From contig CP070643.1 in assembly GCA_020354125.1 (NCBI GenBank), forward strand, positions 1,981,285-2,045,284: a stretch of DNA of 64,000 nucleotides, given 5' to 3'. Positions 52,680-61,819 of this stretch are shown here, piece by piece (position 1 is the first letter of the stretch; every line of letters starts with the position of its first letter). The notes below the pieces were generated by a model. The model saw only the letters and a program-made list of their open reading frames with translations, was not told the origin of the DNA and did not search any database. Source of the DNA: Betaproteobacteria bacterium (GTDB lineage: Bacteria; Pseudomonadota; Gammaproteobacteria; Burkholderiales; Eutrophovitaceae). A program made the position numbers and the translations under genes.

Positions 52680-53197
52680 CAAACATTTACTGCAAAGGCG
52701 TGACGCTGATCGAGTTGCTGATCGGCATGGCAATTCTGGCGTTGATCCTGTCGCTCGGGCTGCCGAGCGTTTCGGACTGGATGCAGAACACGCAGGTTCG
52801 TTCCGCAGCCGAATCGATTCAAAGCGGTCTGCAGTTGGCGCGCGCCGAAGCGGTCAAACGCAATACCTTTGTCGGCTTCACCATGGCCGGCCCGGATTCG
52901 AGCTGGAGCGTGGACGTGATGAACCCGCCGGCGCAAATCCAGTCACGTACCAGCGCTGAGGGGAGCGGCAACGCGCAGATCGCCACCACCAACGCGACCA
53001 TCATTTTCGACGGCCTGGGCAAAACCAGCCTTGCGGCCGACGCCACCATCCAGGTCACCAACCCGACCGGCGGCGCCTGCAAAACAACAACCACCCCTGG
53101 CATGAATTGCCTGAACGTCACGGTCTCGGTAGGCGGCCAGGTAAAGATGTGCGATCCGATTATCAATCCGGCCACCGGTGACACCCGCGCCTGCTGA
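52676..53197 (+). CDS. fimT: minor pilin FimT/GspH-like
   Basis: A 173-residue prepilin-like protein. A short leader ends with KG before VTLIELLIGMAILALILSLG, with the Glu5. The C-terminal half is beta-rich (GAIT-like Thr/Val stretches, CKTTTTPGMNC). FimT/GspH-type pseudopilins initiate the pilus and, in some species, bind DNA. It starts in an ATGA overlap with pilE. Confidence 0.9.
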   Translation: MTNIYCKGVTLIELLIGMAILALILSLGLPSVSDWMQNTQVRSAAESIQSGLQLARAEAVKRNTFVGFTMAGPDSSWSVDVMNPPAQIQSRTSAEGSGNAQIATTNATIIFDGLGKTSLAADATIQVTNPTGGACKTTTTPGMNCLNVTVSVGGQVKMCDPIINPATGDTRAC

Positions 53198-53210
53198 ACG
53201 GAGCATGAAA

Positions 53211-53672
53211 ATGAAACAAACAAGGCGAAACAAACACGGTTCGAACGTATCGGCCAAGTCGCAGTCCGGCGTGATGCTGCTCGAAGCGTTGATCGGCATT
53301 CTGATTTTTTCGCTGGGCATTCTCGCCCTGGTGGGCATGCAGGCCACGGCGCTGCGGGCAACGACCGACGCGCGCGACCGCACCGAGGCGAGCAACCTCG
53401 CCAGCCAAGTCGTCGGCGAAATGTGGCTCGATCGCGCCAACCTCGCCAACTACGTCTATGACGGCAGCGGCACACCGCCGGCCGCGCTCAACGCCTGGGT
53501 CACCCAGGTCGAGAACTCGCTGCCCGGCGCCGCCGCCAACCACCCGACCGTGACCATCGGCGCCAGTGCTATGGGCGCCGCGGTAGGCACCGAAGTGGAA
53601 GTCACCGTGTTCTGGCAAAACCCGTCGGACCCGAATCTCCACCAGTTCGCCATGACCGCATACATCAACTGA
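53211..53672 (+). CDS. pilV: minor pilin PilV-like
   Basis: A 153-residue minor pilin. A long leader ends with SG before VMLLEALIGILIFSLGILALV (Glu5). The start is set at ATG 53211, eight bases after GGAG; the ATG at 53205 lies too close to it. It belongs to the FimT-PilV-PilW-PilX-PilY1 priming complex. It is 13 bp downstream of fimT and 8 bp before pilW. Confidence 0.9.
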   Translation: MKQTRRNKHGSNVSAKSQSGVMLLEALIGILIFSLGILALVGMQATALRATTDARDRTEASNLASQVVGEMWLDRANLANYVYDGSGTPPAALNAWVTQVENSLPGAAANHPTVTIGASAMGAAVGTEVEVTVFWQNPSDPNLHQFAMTAYIN

Positions 53673-53680
53673 GGCAATTC

Positions 53681-54838
53681 GTGAAACGCGCAAACAACAT
53701 CAAGCCCCTCCGATCGATGATCGGTATGAGTCTGGTCGAGATACTCGCGGCCATGCTCATCGGACTGATAGGCATGACCATCATCATGCAGGTGTTCGCC
53801 CTATCAGAGAGCCGCAAACGCACCACCGGCGGCACCAGCGACGCGCAGATCACCGGCAACATCGCCATGTTCACGCTCGAACGCGAACTGCGCAACGCCG
53901 GCTACGGCATGATCACTACGGAAAGCAACATGCTCGGCTGCACCACCGTTGCCTACGACAGCACACGCAACATTCCAGATTTCACTATCAACCAGATGGC
54001 GCCGGTTGCAATCGTCGATGGTGGAGGTGGCGCACCCGATCAGATGACGATCATTTACGGCGATGCACCGCAGTCGATCGATGGCGCGGAATTTTCCAGC
54101 AGCGCAAATCCAGTCGACAATTTCCCGCTCAGCAATGCCGCCGGAATCCGCCTCGGCGCAATCGCAGTGGCGTCCGACCCGGGTGGCGGCGTCAACTGCG
54201 CGATGGTCGAAGTTACCGGCTTCGCCGTCGGAGCAGTCAATAACGTCATGCATGTCAGCGGCGCCAGCTATACCTATACCAACAACTTTGGCTTCCCGGT
54301 CACGGTTACCGCCACCCGCAACAAGCCGGGCGGCGTCAACGTCGGCGGAGCATTCACGAACAACGCTCGATTGTTCTCATTGGGGCGTTCACCCACGGTG
54401 ATTACCTACCTTGTCAACAACGGCGGGCTCGAGTCACGCACCCTGGTGCCATACAACGCCGCTCAGGACGCCAACAACGACGATTTGAGCGAGGCCGAAG
54501 TCGCGGACGGCGTGGTCCAGTTCCAGGCGCAATACGGCAAAGACACCGATGCGGACCGCATTGTGGATACCTGGGACCAGACCACGCCTGCCACGGCAGC
54601 CGGGTGGCTCGAAGTGCAAGCAGTGCGCTTCGGCGTACTGGTGCGCAGTTCGCAGTTCGAGCGCACCGCCGTGACCACCGTTGCTCCGACCTGGTATGCC
54701 GGTGCTTACACGATGACCGATGTCGATGGCACGCCGGATAGCAATCCGGGCGACGCCAACGACTGGCGCCACTACCGCTATCGCAACTACCAGACCGTAG
54801 TACCGCTTCGCAACATGATTTGGAGTACCGAACCATGA
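53681..54838 (+). CDS. pilW: minor pilin PilW
   Basis: A 385-residue protein, the usual large size of PilW. A prepilin leader (about 1-15) precedes MSLVEILAAMLIGLIGMTII (Glu5), with a long C-terminal domain and the cysteine-containing LGCTTVAYD stretch. PilW supports PilY1 presentation at the tip. Start codon is GTG. It overlaps pilX by four bases. Confidence 0.9.
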   Translation: MKRANNIKPLRSMIGMSLVEILAAMLIGLIGMTIIMQVFALSESRKRTTGGTSDAQITGNIAMFTLERELRNAGYGMITTESNMLGCTTVAYDSTRNIPDFTINQMAPVAIVDGGGGAPDQMTIIYGDAPQSIDGAEFSSSANPVDNFPLSNAAGIRLGAIAVASDPGGGVNCAMVEVTGFAVGAVNNVMHVSGASYTYTNNFGFPVTVTATRNKPGGVNVGGAFTNNARLFSLGRSPTVITYLVNNGGLESRTLVPYNAAQDANNDDLSEAEVADGVVQFQAQYGKDTDADRIVDTWDQTTPATAAGWLEVQAVRFGVLVRSSQFERTAVTTVAPTWYAGAYTMTDVDGTPDSNPGDANDWRHYRYRNYQTVVPLRNMIWSTEP

Positions 54839-55419
54839 CCCGTCCCGCTATCGTTCGTACGCCCCTGCACCGAAACCTGCGCAAGGCGCAGCAAGGCGTG
54901 GTGCTGTTTATCGCCCTGATCGTGCTGGTGGCAATGTCTATGGCCGGTATCGCAGTAATGCGCTCGGTCGATACTAACGTATTGATCGCCGGCAACCTCG
55001 CCTTCCGTAATGCCGCGCTGAGCGCGGCCGATGCCGGCATAGAGGCGGGCCGCGACTGGGTCGCAGCGCAGTCGGGCGGCGCCCTCATCAACGACAGTGT
55101 TCCTGGCTATTTCGCCAACTGGCAGGACGCCTTCAATCCGACGAACTTTGACTGGGCCGCGAACGGTGCGTTCGTCGGTACCGACCCCAACGGCAACGTA
55201 ATCCGCTACGTCGTGCACCGCATGTGCGCCGAGTCGGCCAAAACCGTCGATGGCACCGATTGCTTCAAAGTCGCGAGCGCGACAAGCGGCAGCACCAAGG
55301 GCGGTGGTTCATATGGGCAAACGCCGCTCAGCGGCAGCGCCCAACCATATTACCGCATCACCGCCCGCGTCGAAGGGCCGCGCAATACGGTGAGCTACGT
55401 ACAGGCATTTGTCTACTGA
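54835..55419 (+). CDS. pilX: minor pilin PilX
   Basis: A 194-residue protein starting at ATG 54835 within the pilW stop (ATGA). The prepilin-like leader ends with QG before VVLFIALIVLVAMSMAGIAV, in which the Glu5 position is Leu/Ile, as is normal for PilX/GspK-type tip pilins. The end of the operon-wide PilX helix has NAALSAADAGIEAG. It is directly upstream of pilY1 (26 bp). Confidence 0.88.
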   Translation: MTRPAIVRTPLHRNLRKAQQGVVLFIALIVLVAMSMAGIAVMRSVDTNVLIAGNLAFRNAALSAADAGIEAGRDWVAAQSGGALINDSVPGYFANWQDAFNPTNFDWAANGAFVGTDPNGNVIRYVVHRMCAESAKTVDGTDCFKVASATSGSTKGGGSYGQTPLSGSAQPYYRITARVEGPRNTVSYVQAFVY

Positions 55420-55444
55420 ACAACGAAGGCAGTCAAGAGGAGAC

Positions 55445-58400
55445 ATGGTCATGAGACTCAAGGCAACGATGACCGCAAGACTGGGTGCCACCATGGCGAG
55501 CGCGTTTTTGTCGTGGCCGGCCGTTTACGCCGCCACCACCGACATCGCGTCAGCGCCGATGGGCACGTCTTCAACCGCCGTGGTGAAACCGAACTTGATG
55601 TTCATTCTCGACGACTCCGGCTCCATGAATCGGGACTACATGCCGGATTACGTGGACGACAGCGGCTGGTCGGGCGGTTACTGTAAGGACGCGGACAACA
55701 GCTTGCGCGGATGCGAGTTCGGCGAACCCGCGTACAACACGTCGAGCTTCAACGCCGTGTACTACAACCCGGCGATTAGCTACGAGCCACCAGTAAACTA
55801 CGACGGTACCAGCAAGGAAAGCTATGACACGCTGGCTGAGTGGCAGGCAGTGCCCAACGATGGCTTCGGTATCCAGTTCCCGGGTACCCTGGACATCACC
55901 TCGAACATGGAAGACTACGTCTGGTGCAAGGATTCGGGCTCGACCGATTACAACCGAGACGACCCGGCCTTCACCACAATCGAGTGTCACCAGCCAGTCA
56001 ACGGCTCCGGCGTCTGGGAATTCCCGCGTGACGGCGACTCCGATTACCGCCGGCAGGTGACAGGCACCGTGCCGCCGTACTACTACATCAACTCGAACAA
56101 TCCGATCGAATGGTGCGACACCAAGAATACCAGTGAACCCGACCGAGGTATGGGCACAGGCATCAATCCGCCAGTAGCGGGCGTAGCCAGCTGTACGTAC
56201 AAGAAAGGCAGCACCAATCCGTTCAACGGCCAGACTTTCCAGCATCCGAAGTACGGCACCTGGAAGCGGGTAGACATCGAACCCAGCCAAACGACTTACC
56301 CAAAAGCGAACACGCGTACCGACTGCGCGGGGATAGTCGGTCCCACCGGCTGTAGTTACGCCGAGGAAATGACCAACTTCGCCAACTGGTGGGCCTACTA
56401 CCGTACGCGCATGCAGGCGATGAAGTCGGCCGCCGGCCGTGCCTTCAAACCGATCAACGACAAATTCCGCGTCGGCTTCATCACCATCAACCCGGGTTGG
56501 CCGGTTTCCAACAGCAAGTATCTGGGAATCAACGACTTCGATGCCACGCAAAAGCAGAACTGGTACTCAAAGTTCTATGCCCAGGACCCCAGCAGCATCA
56601 CGCCGTTGAAAGAGGCGCTGTCACGCGTTGGCCGTTACTACGGCAATGTCACCAATGGCATCAACAAAGGTATGAGTGACGATCCGATCCAGTACTCATG
56701 CCAGCAAAACTTCGCCATTCTGTCGACTGATGGCTTCACCAACGGCAACGGCGGTGACAAGCTCGACGGCTCGGCTATCGGTGACCATGACAGCAGCAAG
56801 ACCACCGCACCGCGGCCGTTGCTCGATGGCAACGCCGACGCCGGCACGCTGGCCGACGTCGCTCAGTATTACTACATCACCGATTTGCGTGGCACCGGTT
56901 CAATCGGTGCACTCGGAATCGATGTCAGCACCAACAACGTACCCGGCAAACCAGCCACCGACCCGCAGAACGACACCGCCAGCCATCAGCACATGACTAC
57001 CTTCACCATTGGTCTCGGTGTCGACGGCACTCTGAGCTACAAAGCCGACTATCGCGAAAACCCCACCGGTGATTTCCTGGCTATTCAGAGCGGTACGCTC
57101 GACTGGCCGACCCCTTCTGATAACGATCCAACCGCCGTCGACGATTTATGGCACGCCGCGGTCAACGGCCGCGCCAAGTACTTCAGCACAAAAGACCCGG
57201 CGTCGCTCAGCGATGGTCTGACCGAGGCACTGGCCAGTGTTAACGCCACCGTTGGTTCGGCAGCGGCGGCAGCAACCAGTAACCTGGAACCGATCGCCGG
57301 CGATAACTTCGTCTACATCGCCAACTATGAAACGGTATTCTGGAACGGTAACGTCGAAGCGCGTACGATTGATTTGTCCACGGGGTCCGTTAGCGCCACG
57401 CCGGTGTGGACTGCGCAGACACTGCTCGATACCAAGACCAACTCCACCAGCCCGGGCGGCGGCGCGCGCACCATCTATTTCCACAAGCCGGGCGCGGCCA
57501 ACAACCTGGGGTCTTTCTACGGGTATTCGCCTTACATGGACGCGACCGAGTTGAGCTGGTTCTCCTCGGCGTGGATCAGCGGTGGCGGCGGTCCGCAGCT
57601 CACCCAATGGTCGTCACTCGACGCCACGCAGCAGAGTGCCGCCGGCCACCCGGAATTCCTGGTGGATTTCCTGCGCGGTGACGCCACCTTTGAGGACCAG
57701 GCGAGCAACCCGGCGCTCTATCGCCTCTATCGCAACCGCACCCACGTGCTCGGCGACATCGTCAATGCTCAACCGGTGTATGTGAAAACGGCCAATGCCA
57801 ATTACACGGACATCGGTTATGGCGCTTTCAAGGACTGTATCAATGATGGTGTTGGCTGCGGCAGCGCGCGCCTGCCCAATGTATACGTTGCCGGCAACGA
57901 CGGAATGTTGCATGCGCTCAATGGCGACACCGGTGATGAGCGCTGGGCCTTCATCCCGCGCACTGTCATGCCGCGCCTCTATCTGCTGGCTGACAAGGAC
58001 TACGCCAGCCTCCATCAATACTATGTCGACGGATCGCCGACCGTTGGTGACGTCTACGATCCGCTAGCCGGCGCCTGGAAAACCATTCTGGTCGGTGGCT
58101 TGAACAGCGGCGGGCGCGGCTATTACGCACTCGACATCACCGATCCGCTCAACCCGATCGCGCTGTGGGAGTTCACCGTGCGCGATGCGGCATCGTGCCC
58201 GTCAACGACAACACTCGGTGTTGACACCGACGACTGTGATCTGGGCTTGAGCTACGGCAATCCGGTGATCTCCAAACTGACCAATGGCGACTGGGTGGTC
58301 ATGGTGACGTCGGGCTATAACAACGTCGCACCGGGTGACGGCAAGGGCTATCTGTACGTGCTTGACCCGATCACCGGTGTGATCGAAAACAAGATCCAGG

Positions 58401-59248
58401 CGGCCAACGCCACGCAGGGCATCGATCCAGGCAGCACCATCTCGCCGGTGGGTCTGGCCAAGGTCAACAACTGGGTCGATGACACGAACGTCGACAACAC
58501 TACATTGCGCGTCTACGGCGGTGATCTGGAAGGCAATCTGTGGCGCTTCGATCCGAATACCGGTACCGCTTACGCAATCGCGACACTCACCGATTCCAGC
58601 GCTAACGTACAGTCGGTAACGACCAAACCGGAGCTCGGTGACGCAAACGGCAAGACGTTGGTCTCTGTGGCTACCGGCCGCTATCTGGGTGCTTCCGATC
58701 TGGCTGACACACAGACCCAGAGCATCTACACCATCAAGGACGAGACCAATGGCGTCGCCCCGGCCACACCGGTCGACGCGCGCGGCGGTACAGTCGTCGA
58801 GCAGGTCATGACCGATACCACCGACCCAGTCGGCAACCCGATCCGCACTATCACCAACAACGCCGTGGACCTGGCGACCAAGGACGGCTGGCGGGTCGAT
58901 CTGCCGATCAGCGGCGAGCGGGTCAACGTCGATCCGAAGCTGCAGCTCGGCACCCTGATCGTGGCCTCCAACATCCCGGCCAACGATGCCTGTACTGCGG
59001 GGGGCTACTCCTACTTGAACTATTTCGACTACAAGTCGGGCAGTTACATCGCCTCTTCGGGTACCAACGTGGTCGGCAACAAGATCGCCAACTCGCTGGC
59101 GGTCGGTATCAGTGTGGTGCGCCTGCCGAACAACAAGACGGTGGCAATTGTGACCACGTCGGAGAACAAGTACCCGACACTGTCACCGCCGTTCCAGGCA
59201 CAAAGCCCGGAGGGAAAGCGCAATTCCTATCGGGAGATGGCTGACTAG
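55445..59248 (+). CDS. pilY1: PilY1 of the minor-pilin operon
   Basis: A 1267-residue exported protein from ATG 55445 (AGGAG just upstream), with signal peptide ending VYA. A von Willebrand A-like domain has MIDAS DDSGS (LMFILDDSGSM). The rest follows the PilY1 plan, with the propeller (GGLNSGGRGYYALDITDP; DDCDLGLSYGNP; VMVTSGYN) in the C-terminal half. It is the last gene of the operon. It is a close paralogue of the minus-strand copy at 42879-46691; the region after about residue 600 is highly alike, while the N-terminal part varies. An IS1182-type element follows 35 bp after the stop. Confidence 0.93.
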   Translation: MVMRLKATMTARLGATMASAFLSWPAVYAATTDIASAPMGTSSTAVVKPNLMFILDDSGSMNRDYMPDYVDDSGWSGGYCKDADNSLRGCEFGEPAYNTSSFNAVYYNPAISYEPPVNYDGTSKESYDTLAEWQAVPNDGFGIQFPGTLDITSNMEDYVWCKDSGSTDYNRDDPAFTTIECHQPVNGSGVWEFPRDGDSDYRRQVTGTVPPYYYINSNNPIEWCDTKNTSEPDRGMGTGINPPVAGVASCTYKKGSTNPFNGQTFQHPKYGTWKRVDIEPSQTTYPKANTRTDCAGIVGPTGCSYAEEMTNFANWWAYYRTRMQAMKSAAGRAFKPINDKFRVGFITINPGWPVSNSKYLGINDFDATQKQNWYSKFYAQDPSSITPLKEALSRVGRYYGNVTNGINKGMSDDPIQYSCQQNFAILSTDGFTNGNGGDKLDGSAIGDHDSSKTTAPRPLLDGNADAGTLADVAQYYYITDLRGTGSIGALGIDVSTNNVPGKPATDPQNDTASHQHMTTFTIGLGVDGTLSYKADYRENPTGDFLAIQSGTLDWPTPSDNDPTAVDDLWHAAVNGRAKYFSTKDPASLSDGLTEALASVNATVGSAAAAATSNLEPIAGDNFVYIANYETVFWNGNVEARTIDLSTGSVSATPVWTAQTLLDTKTNSTSPGGGARTIYFHKPGAANNLGSFYGYSPYMDATELSWFSSAWISGGGGPQLTQWSSLDATQQSAAGHPEFLVDFLRGDATFEDQASNPALYRLYRNRTHVLGDIVNAQPVYVKTANANYTDIGYGAFKDCINDGVGCGSARLPNVYVAGNDGMLHALNGDTGDERWAFIPRTVMPRLYLLADKDYASLHQYYVDGSPTVGDVYDPLAGAWKTILVGGLNSGGRGYYALDITDPLNPIALWEFTVRDAASCPSTTTLGVDTDDCDLGLSYGNPVISKLTNGDWVVMVTSGYNNVAPGDGKGYLYVLDPITGVIENKIQAANATQGIDPGSTISPVGLAKVNNWVDDTNVDNTTLRVYGGDLEGNLWRFDPNTGTAYAIATLTDSSANVQSVTTKPELGDANGKTLVSVATGRYLGASDLADTQTQSIYTIKDETNGVAPATPVDARGGTVVEQVMTDTTDPVGNPIRTITNNAVDLATKDGWRVDLPISGERVNVDPKLQLGTLIVASNIPANDACTAGGYSYLNYFDYKSGSYIASSGTNVVGNKIANSLAVGISVVRLPNNKTVAIVTTSENKYPTLSPPFQAQSPEGKRNSYREMAD

Positions 59249-59317
59249 TTACAGACAACAGCATCAAAGAAGGGCAGCCACTGGAGACTGTGTAAATAGT
59301 CCGGGGCCTTTGAGAGA

Positions 59318-59346
59318 ATACCCGCAGTTCACTGCGGGTATTTTTT
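59318..59346 (+). terminator. terminator inside the left end of the IS
   Basis: AATACCCGCAG pairs with CTGCGGGTATT around a TTCA loop, then a T-run ending at the transposase ATG. It should block read-through from outside genes into the transposase and may hold the IS promoter's start. Confidence 0.75.
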
Positions 59347-60750
59347 ATGCACGTTCAAGGGCAAGACCGGTATCAGGCAACGCTGTTTCCAGAACGGCTG
59401 GATGAACTGATCGGCGAGGACAACCCAGTCCGGGTAATCGATGCGTTCGTGGACTCACTGCGTCTGAAGGCACTGGGCTTTGCGCGTATCGAAGTCAAGG
59501 CGACAGGGCGCCCACCGTACCACCCGGCTGATCTGCTCAAGCTCTACCTGTATGGCTATATGCACCGGATACGCAGCTGCCGGGCTCTGGAGCGTGAGTG
59601 CCACACGAACCTGGAGGTGCTGTGGCTGCTCAACCGGCTCGCGCCCGATCACAAGACGATTGCGAACTTCCGGGTGGACAACCGCTGGGCACTCACGCGC
59701 GTGTGCCGTGCGTTTGTGCAGTTTTGCCGCTCACAGGCACTGTACGGCGGTGAGCTCATCGCCATTGACGGCAGCAAGTTCGCGGCGGACAACAATCGCG
59801 GCAAGCTCACGCGCAAAAAGGAACTCAAGGAACAACTCAAGCGCCTGGACGCGCAGATCTCGAGCTGGCTGGACGGGCTGGCCGACGATGACGACGATGA
59901 GCCGCCGCCCTCCGGTGGCGATACCCAAGCGGCACTGGAAGCGCTCAAGGCCGAGCGCGCCACGCTCACCGAGCGCATCCAGGCAATGGATGAAGCCGGT
60001 GTCAATGCGCAACCGGACACCGACCCCGAGGCTCGGCTGATGCGCCATGGCCAGATCGGCTACAACGTGCAAAGCACGGTGGATGGCAAGCATTGCCTGA
60101 TCGTGGATGTGGACGTGGTGCACGATGGCAACGACGTGCAGCAGTTATATCGCATGGCGCGGCGCACTCAGCGCCAGCTCAAAGAGCAGCGCATCACGGT
60201 GCTGGCCGATGCGGGCTACTCCAATGGTCAGTTGCTCAAGCGCTGCCGGGCACATGGCATGAGTGTCTACCTACCGGTACAGCGATCCATTAATAACCAT
60301 GGCGATGGTTGCTACTTTGACAAATCCGAGTTCACCTACCACGGCAAGGGCGACTTCTACGAGTGCCCGGCCGGTGAGCGCTTGGCAAAGAAGACCAAGA
60401 CGAGCAGGGAGCGGCACTGGTTGTACACCACTGAGGCTTGCACGAACTGTGAGATCAAGGCGCGCTGTACGGGCGGCAAACAGCGCTGGGTGACGCGCCA
60501 CTTCGAAGAAGACGTGCTCAACGAGGTCGCCGATCGCAGCGCGGCCAATCCCCTGATGATGCAACGGCGCAAAGGCATGGTGGAACATCCATTCGGCACC
60601 CTGAAACGAAGAATGGACGGTGGGCGCTTTCTGCTACGAGGCTTGCAGAAGGTCAAAGCGGAGATGGCATTAGCCGTGACCGCCTACAACCTGACCCGTG
60701 CGATCAACTTGTTGGGAACGCGGCAGCTGTGCCAGGCACTGGCAGCCTGA
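59347..60750 (+). CDS. IS1182-family transposase
   Basis: A 467-residue DDE transposase. It has the N-terminal LFPERLDELIGEDNPVRVID, YHPADLLKLYLYGYMHRIRS, a NRLAPDHKTIANFR stretch, IDGSKFAADN with the first Asp, DAGYSNGQLL with the second, and a C-terminal CTNCEIKARCTGG and VEHPFGTLKRRMDGGRFLLR with the Glu. A Glu/Lys-rich linker (about 155-215) is normal for the family. The reading frame is complete, so the element may be active. Confidence 0.95.
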   Translation: MHVQGQDRYQATLFPERLDELIGEDNPVRVIDAFVDSLRLKALGFARIEVKATGRPPYHPADLLKLYLYGYMHRIRSCRALERECHTNLEVLWLLNRLAPDHKTIANFRVDNRWALTRVCRAFVQFCRSQALYGGELIAIDGSKFAADNNRGKLTRKKELKEQLKRLDAQISSWLDGLADDDDDEPPPSGGDTQAALEALKAERATLTERIQAMDEAGVNAQPDTDPEARLMRHGQIGYNVQSTVDGKHCLIVDVDVVHDGNDVQQLYRMARRTQRQLKEQRITVLADAGYSNGQLLKRCRAHGMSVYLPVQRSINNHGDGCYFDKSEFTYHGKGDFYECPAGERLAKKTKTSRERHWLYTTEACTNCEIKARCTGGKQRWVTRHFEEDVLNEVADRSAANPLMMQRRKGMVEHPFGTLKRRMDGGRFLLRGLQKVKAEMALAVTAYNLTRAINLLGTRQLCQALAA

Positions 60751-60764
60751 GCCCCCAACGAAAA

Positions 60765-60805
60765 GAGGCCACCTCAGAAATGAGATGGCCTCCTGCGTTT
60801 TTACA
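60765..60805 (+). terminator. terminator inside the right end of the IS
   Basis: GAGGCCACCTCA (60765-60776) pairs with TGAGATGGCCTC (60781-60792) apart from one mismatch, followed by CTGCGTTTTT. It closes the transposase transcript. Confidence 0.7.
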
Positions 60806-60813
60806 CGGCCTCC

Positions 60814-61049
60814 ACGCGTGGGCCTTCTTTTCGTCTTCGATCTGGAAGCCTTCTACAGTCTGGATTCGGCGAAGATCGGCCTCCCAAGTTTTACGAAAAG
60901 CTCTCCGATTTGATTCAAATCAAAAGGATTACTTTCAATCATTTCACCCTGATGTTTATTAAGGGAGAGGAATCTAAACAGTGTTAATGCTTTCTAGGAT
61001 CTTTTTTGGACAGAGAGCATGATTCAAATGGAACCTGAAATGGTGCAGA
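60814..61049. other. low-GC gap after the IS
   Basis: No gene is seen. Positions 60818-60882 resemble 61561-61623 (an approximate direct repeat). From about 60900 the base composition is clearly more AT-rich than the neighbourhood. Confidence 0.5.
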
Positions 61050-61457
61050 GTGGGCAGGCGGCGTTGTCGTTTTAGTTGGCGGCTAAGACTGGATTCCGGT
61101 CGAGTCCGGTCACTGGCGACGGTGACATTCCTGTTAGGCTTTCAGTGTCTGATCCCGGCGGGTGCTTTGCGGGCACAGGTCTCGACGGACGAGTATCACG
61201 GTGACTGTCTCGTCTGCCATGAGACGGACAGTCAAACCGATGGTTCGCTATTACTACCCGAACCGGAACTATGCCAAAACTGCCACGCTCCCCATAATGA
61301 TCATCCCACATTGATCCAACCAACGAGTGTAGACCCCTCGCTACCCCTGACCAATGGCTTGATGACGTGTATCACCTGCCATGATCCGCATTCACCACAG
61401 TCATTGCAGTTGCGCCTGCCCGCCGCCCAACTATGCGCCTCCTGTCATCACCGCTAA
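61050..61457 (+). CDS. small exported tetraheme cytochrome c
   Basis: A 135-residue protein from a GTG start. A basic N-terminus and hydrophobic segment (about 20-42) serve as signal; the rest has four CxxCH haem sites: CLVCH (53-57), CQNCH (75-79), CITCH (107-111) and CASCH (129-133). Extra His residues (HNDH, HDPH) could be distal ligands. The pattern resembles doubled-CxxCH cytochromes that pass electrons in the periplasm. No oxidoreductase partner is encoded next to it. The 5' end may be longer or altered, since no ribosome site is clear. Confidence 0.75.
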   Translation: MGRRRCRFSWRLRLDSGRVRSLATVTFLLGFQCLIPAGALRAQVSTDEYHGDCLVCHETDSQTDGSLLLPEPELCQNCHAPHNDHPTLIQPTSVDPSLPLTNGLMTCITCHDPHSPQSLQLRLPAAQLCASCHHR

Positions 61458-61479
61458 AGCTTGCCACGGAGCAGACGAT

Positions 61480-61600
61480 TAGAGGATCGATACAACCTCA
61501 GCGGAGTGCCCAGATTCATCCTCTCTGGCGCGCCATGAACGTAAGAAAGATTCACCAAGTGTGGACCTTTTTTTCGTTTTCAATCTGGCAGCGTGCTATA
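61480..61600 (-). pseudogene. decayed copy of an FAD-oxidoreductase C-terminal segment
   Basis: On the minus strand the stretch TGGCGCGCC, GGATGAA and CTGGGCACT occurs with the same spacing as in the intact gene at about 63871-63905. The translated match includes R-x-x-x-D-E-x-G-H then EVVS. The frame then stops, so this is a remnant. The surrounding gap, 61458-61819, has no other gene I can support. Confidence 0.5.
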
Positions 61601-61819
61601 GGTGCTATCGGCCAAGAGCGGCCGGTCGTCTCCTCCGCTCGTTTGCAGATGTTCATTAATCGAAGCCTGATTTCCGTGTCGCCTTCGATCTGCACGGGGA
61701 CACGGTAAGTGCTACAGTTGCATAATCCTTCTTAGGACACTTCTGCTCCAGCGGGTCTCACGGGCAAGTCACTGGTTGTCCGTCGTAAGAACGCTGCGTG
61801 AATCGAGGTAATCGCTGCC

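Larger units (their letters stand above)
59283..60813 (+). mobile_element. IS1182-family insertion sequence
   Basis: The transposase gene (59347-60750) lies between imperfect terminal inverted repeats. The left begins GGAGACTGTGTAAATA (59283); the right, as reverse complement, begins GGAGGCCGTGTAAAAA (ending 60813), with about 13 of 16 matches. Total about 1.53 kb. No obvious target duplication is seen, so the ends may be off by a few bases. Terminators sit inside both ends. Confidence 0.8.

Noticed and set aside
59279..60817. Target-site duplication for the IS1182-type element
   Set aside because: The four to eight bases beside each end do not match, so no duplication is claimed.
60698..60962. 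Two short open frames across the right end of the IS
   Set aside because: Overlap the transposase end and terminal repeat; no ribosome site or protein-like pattern.
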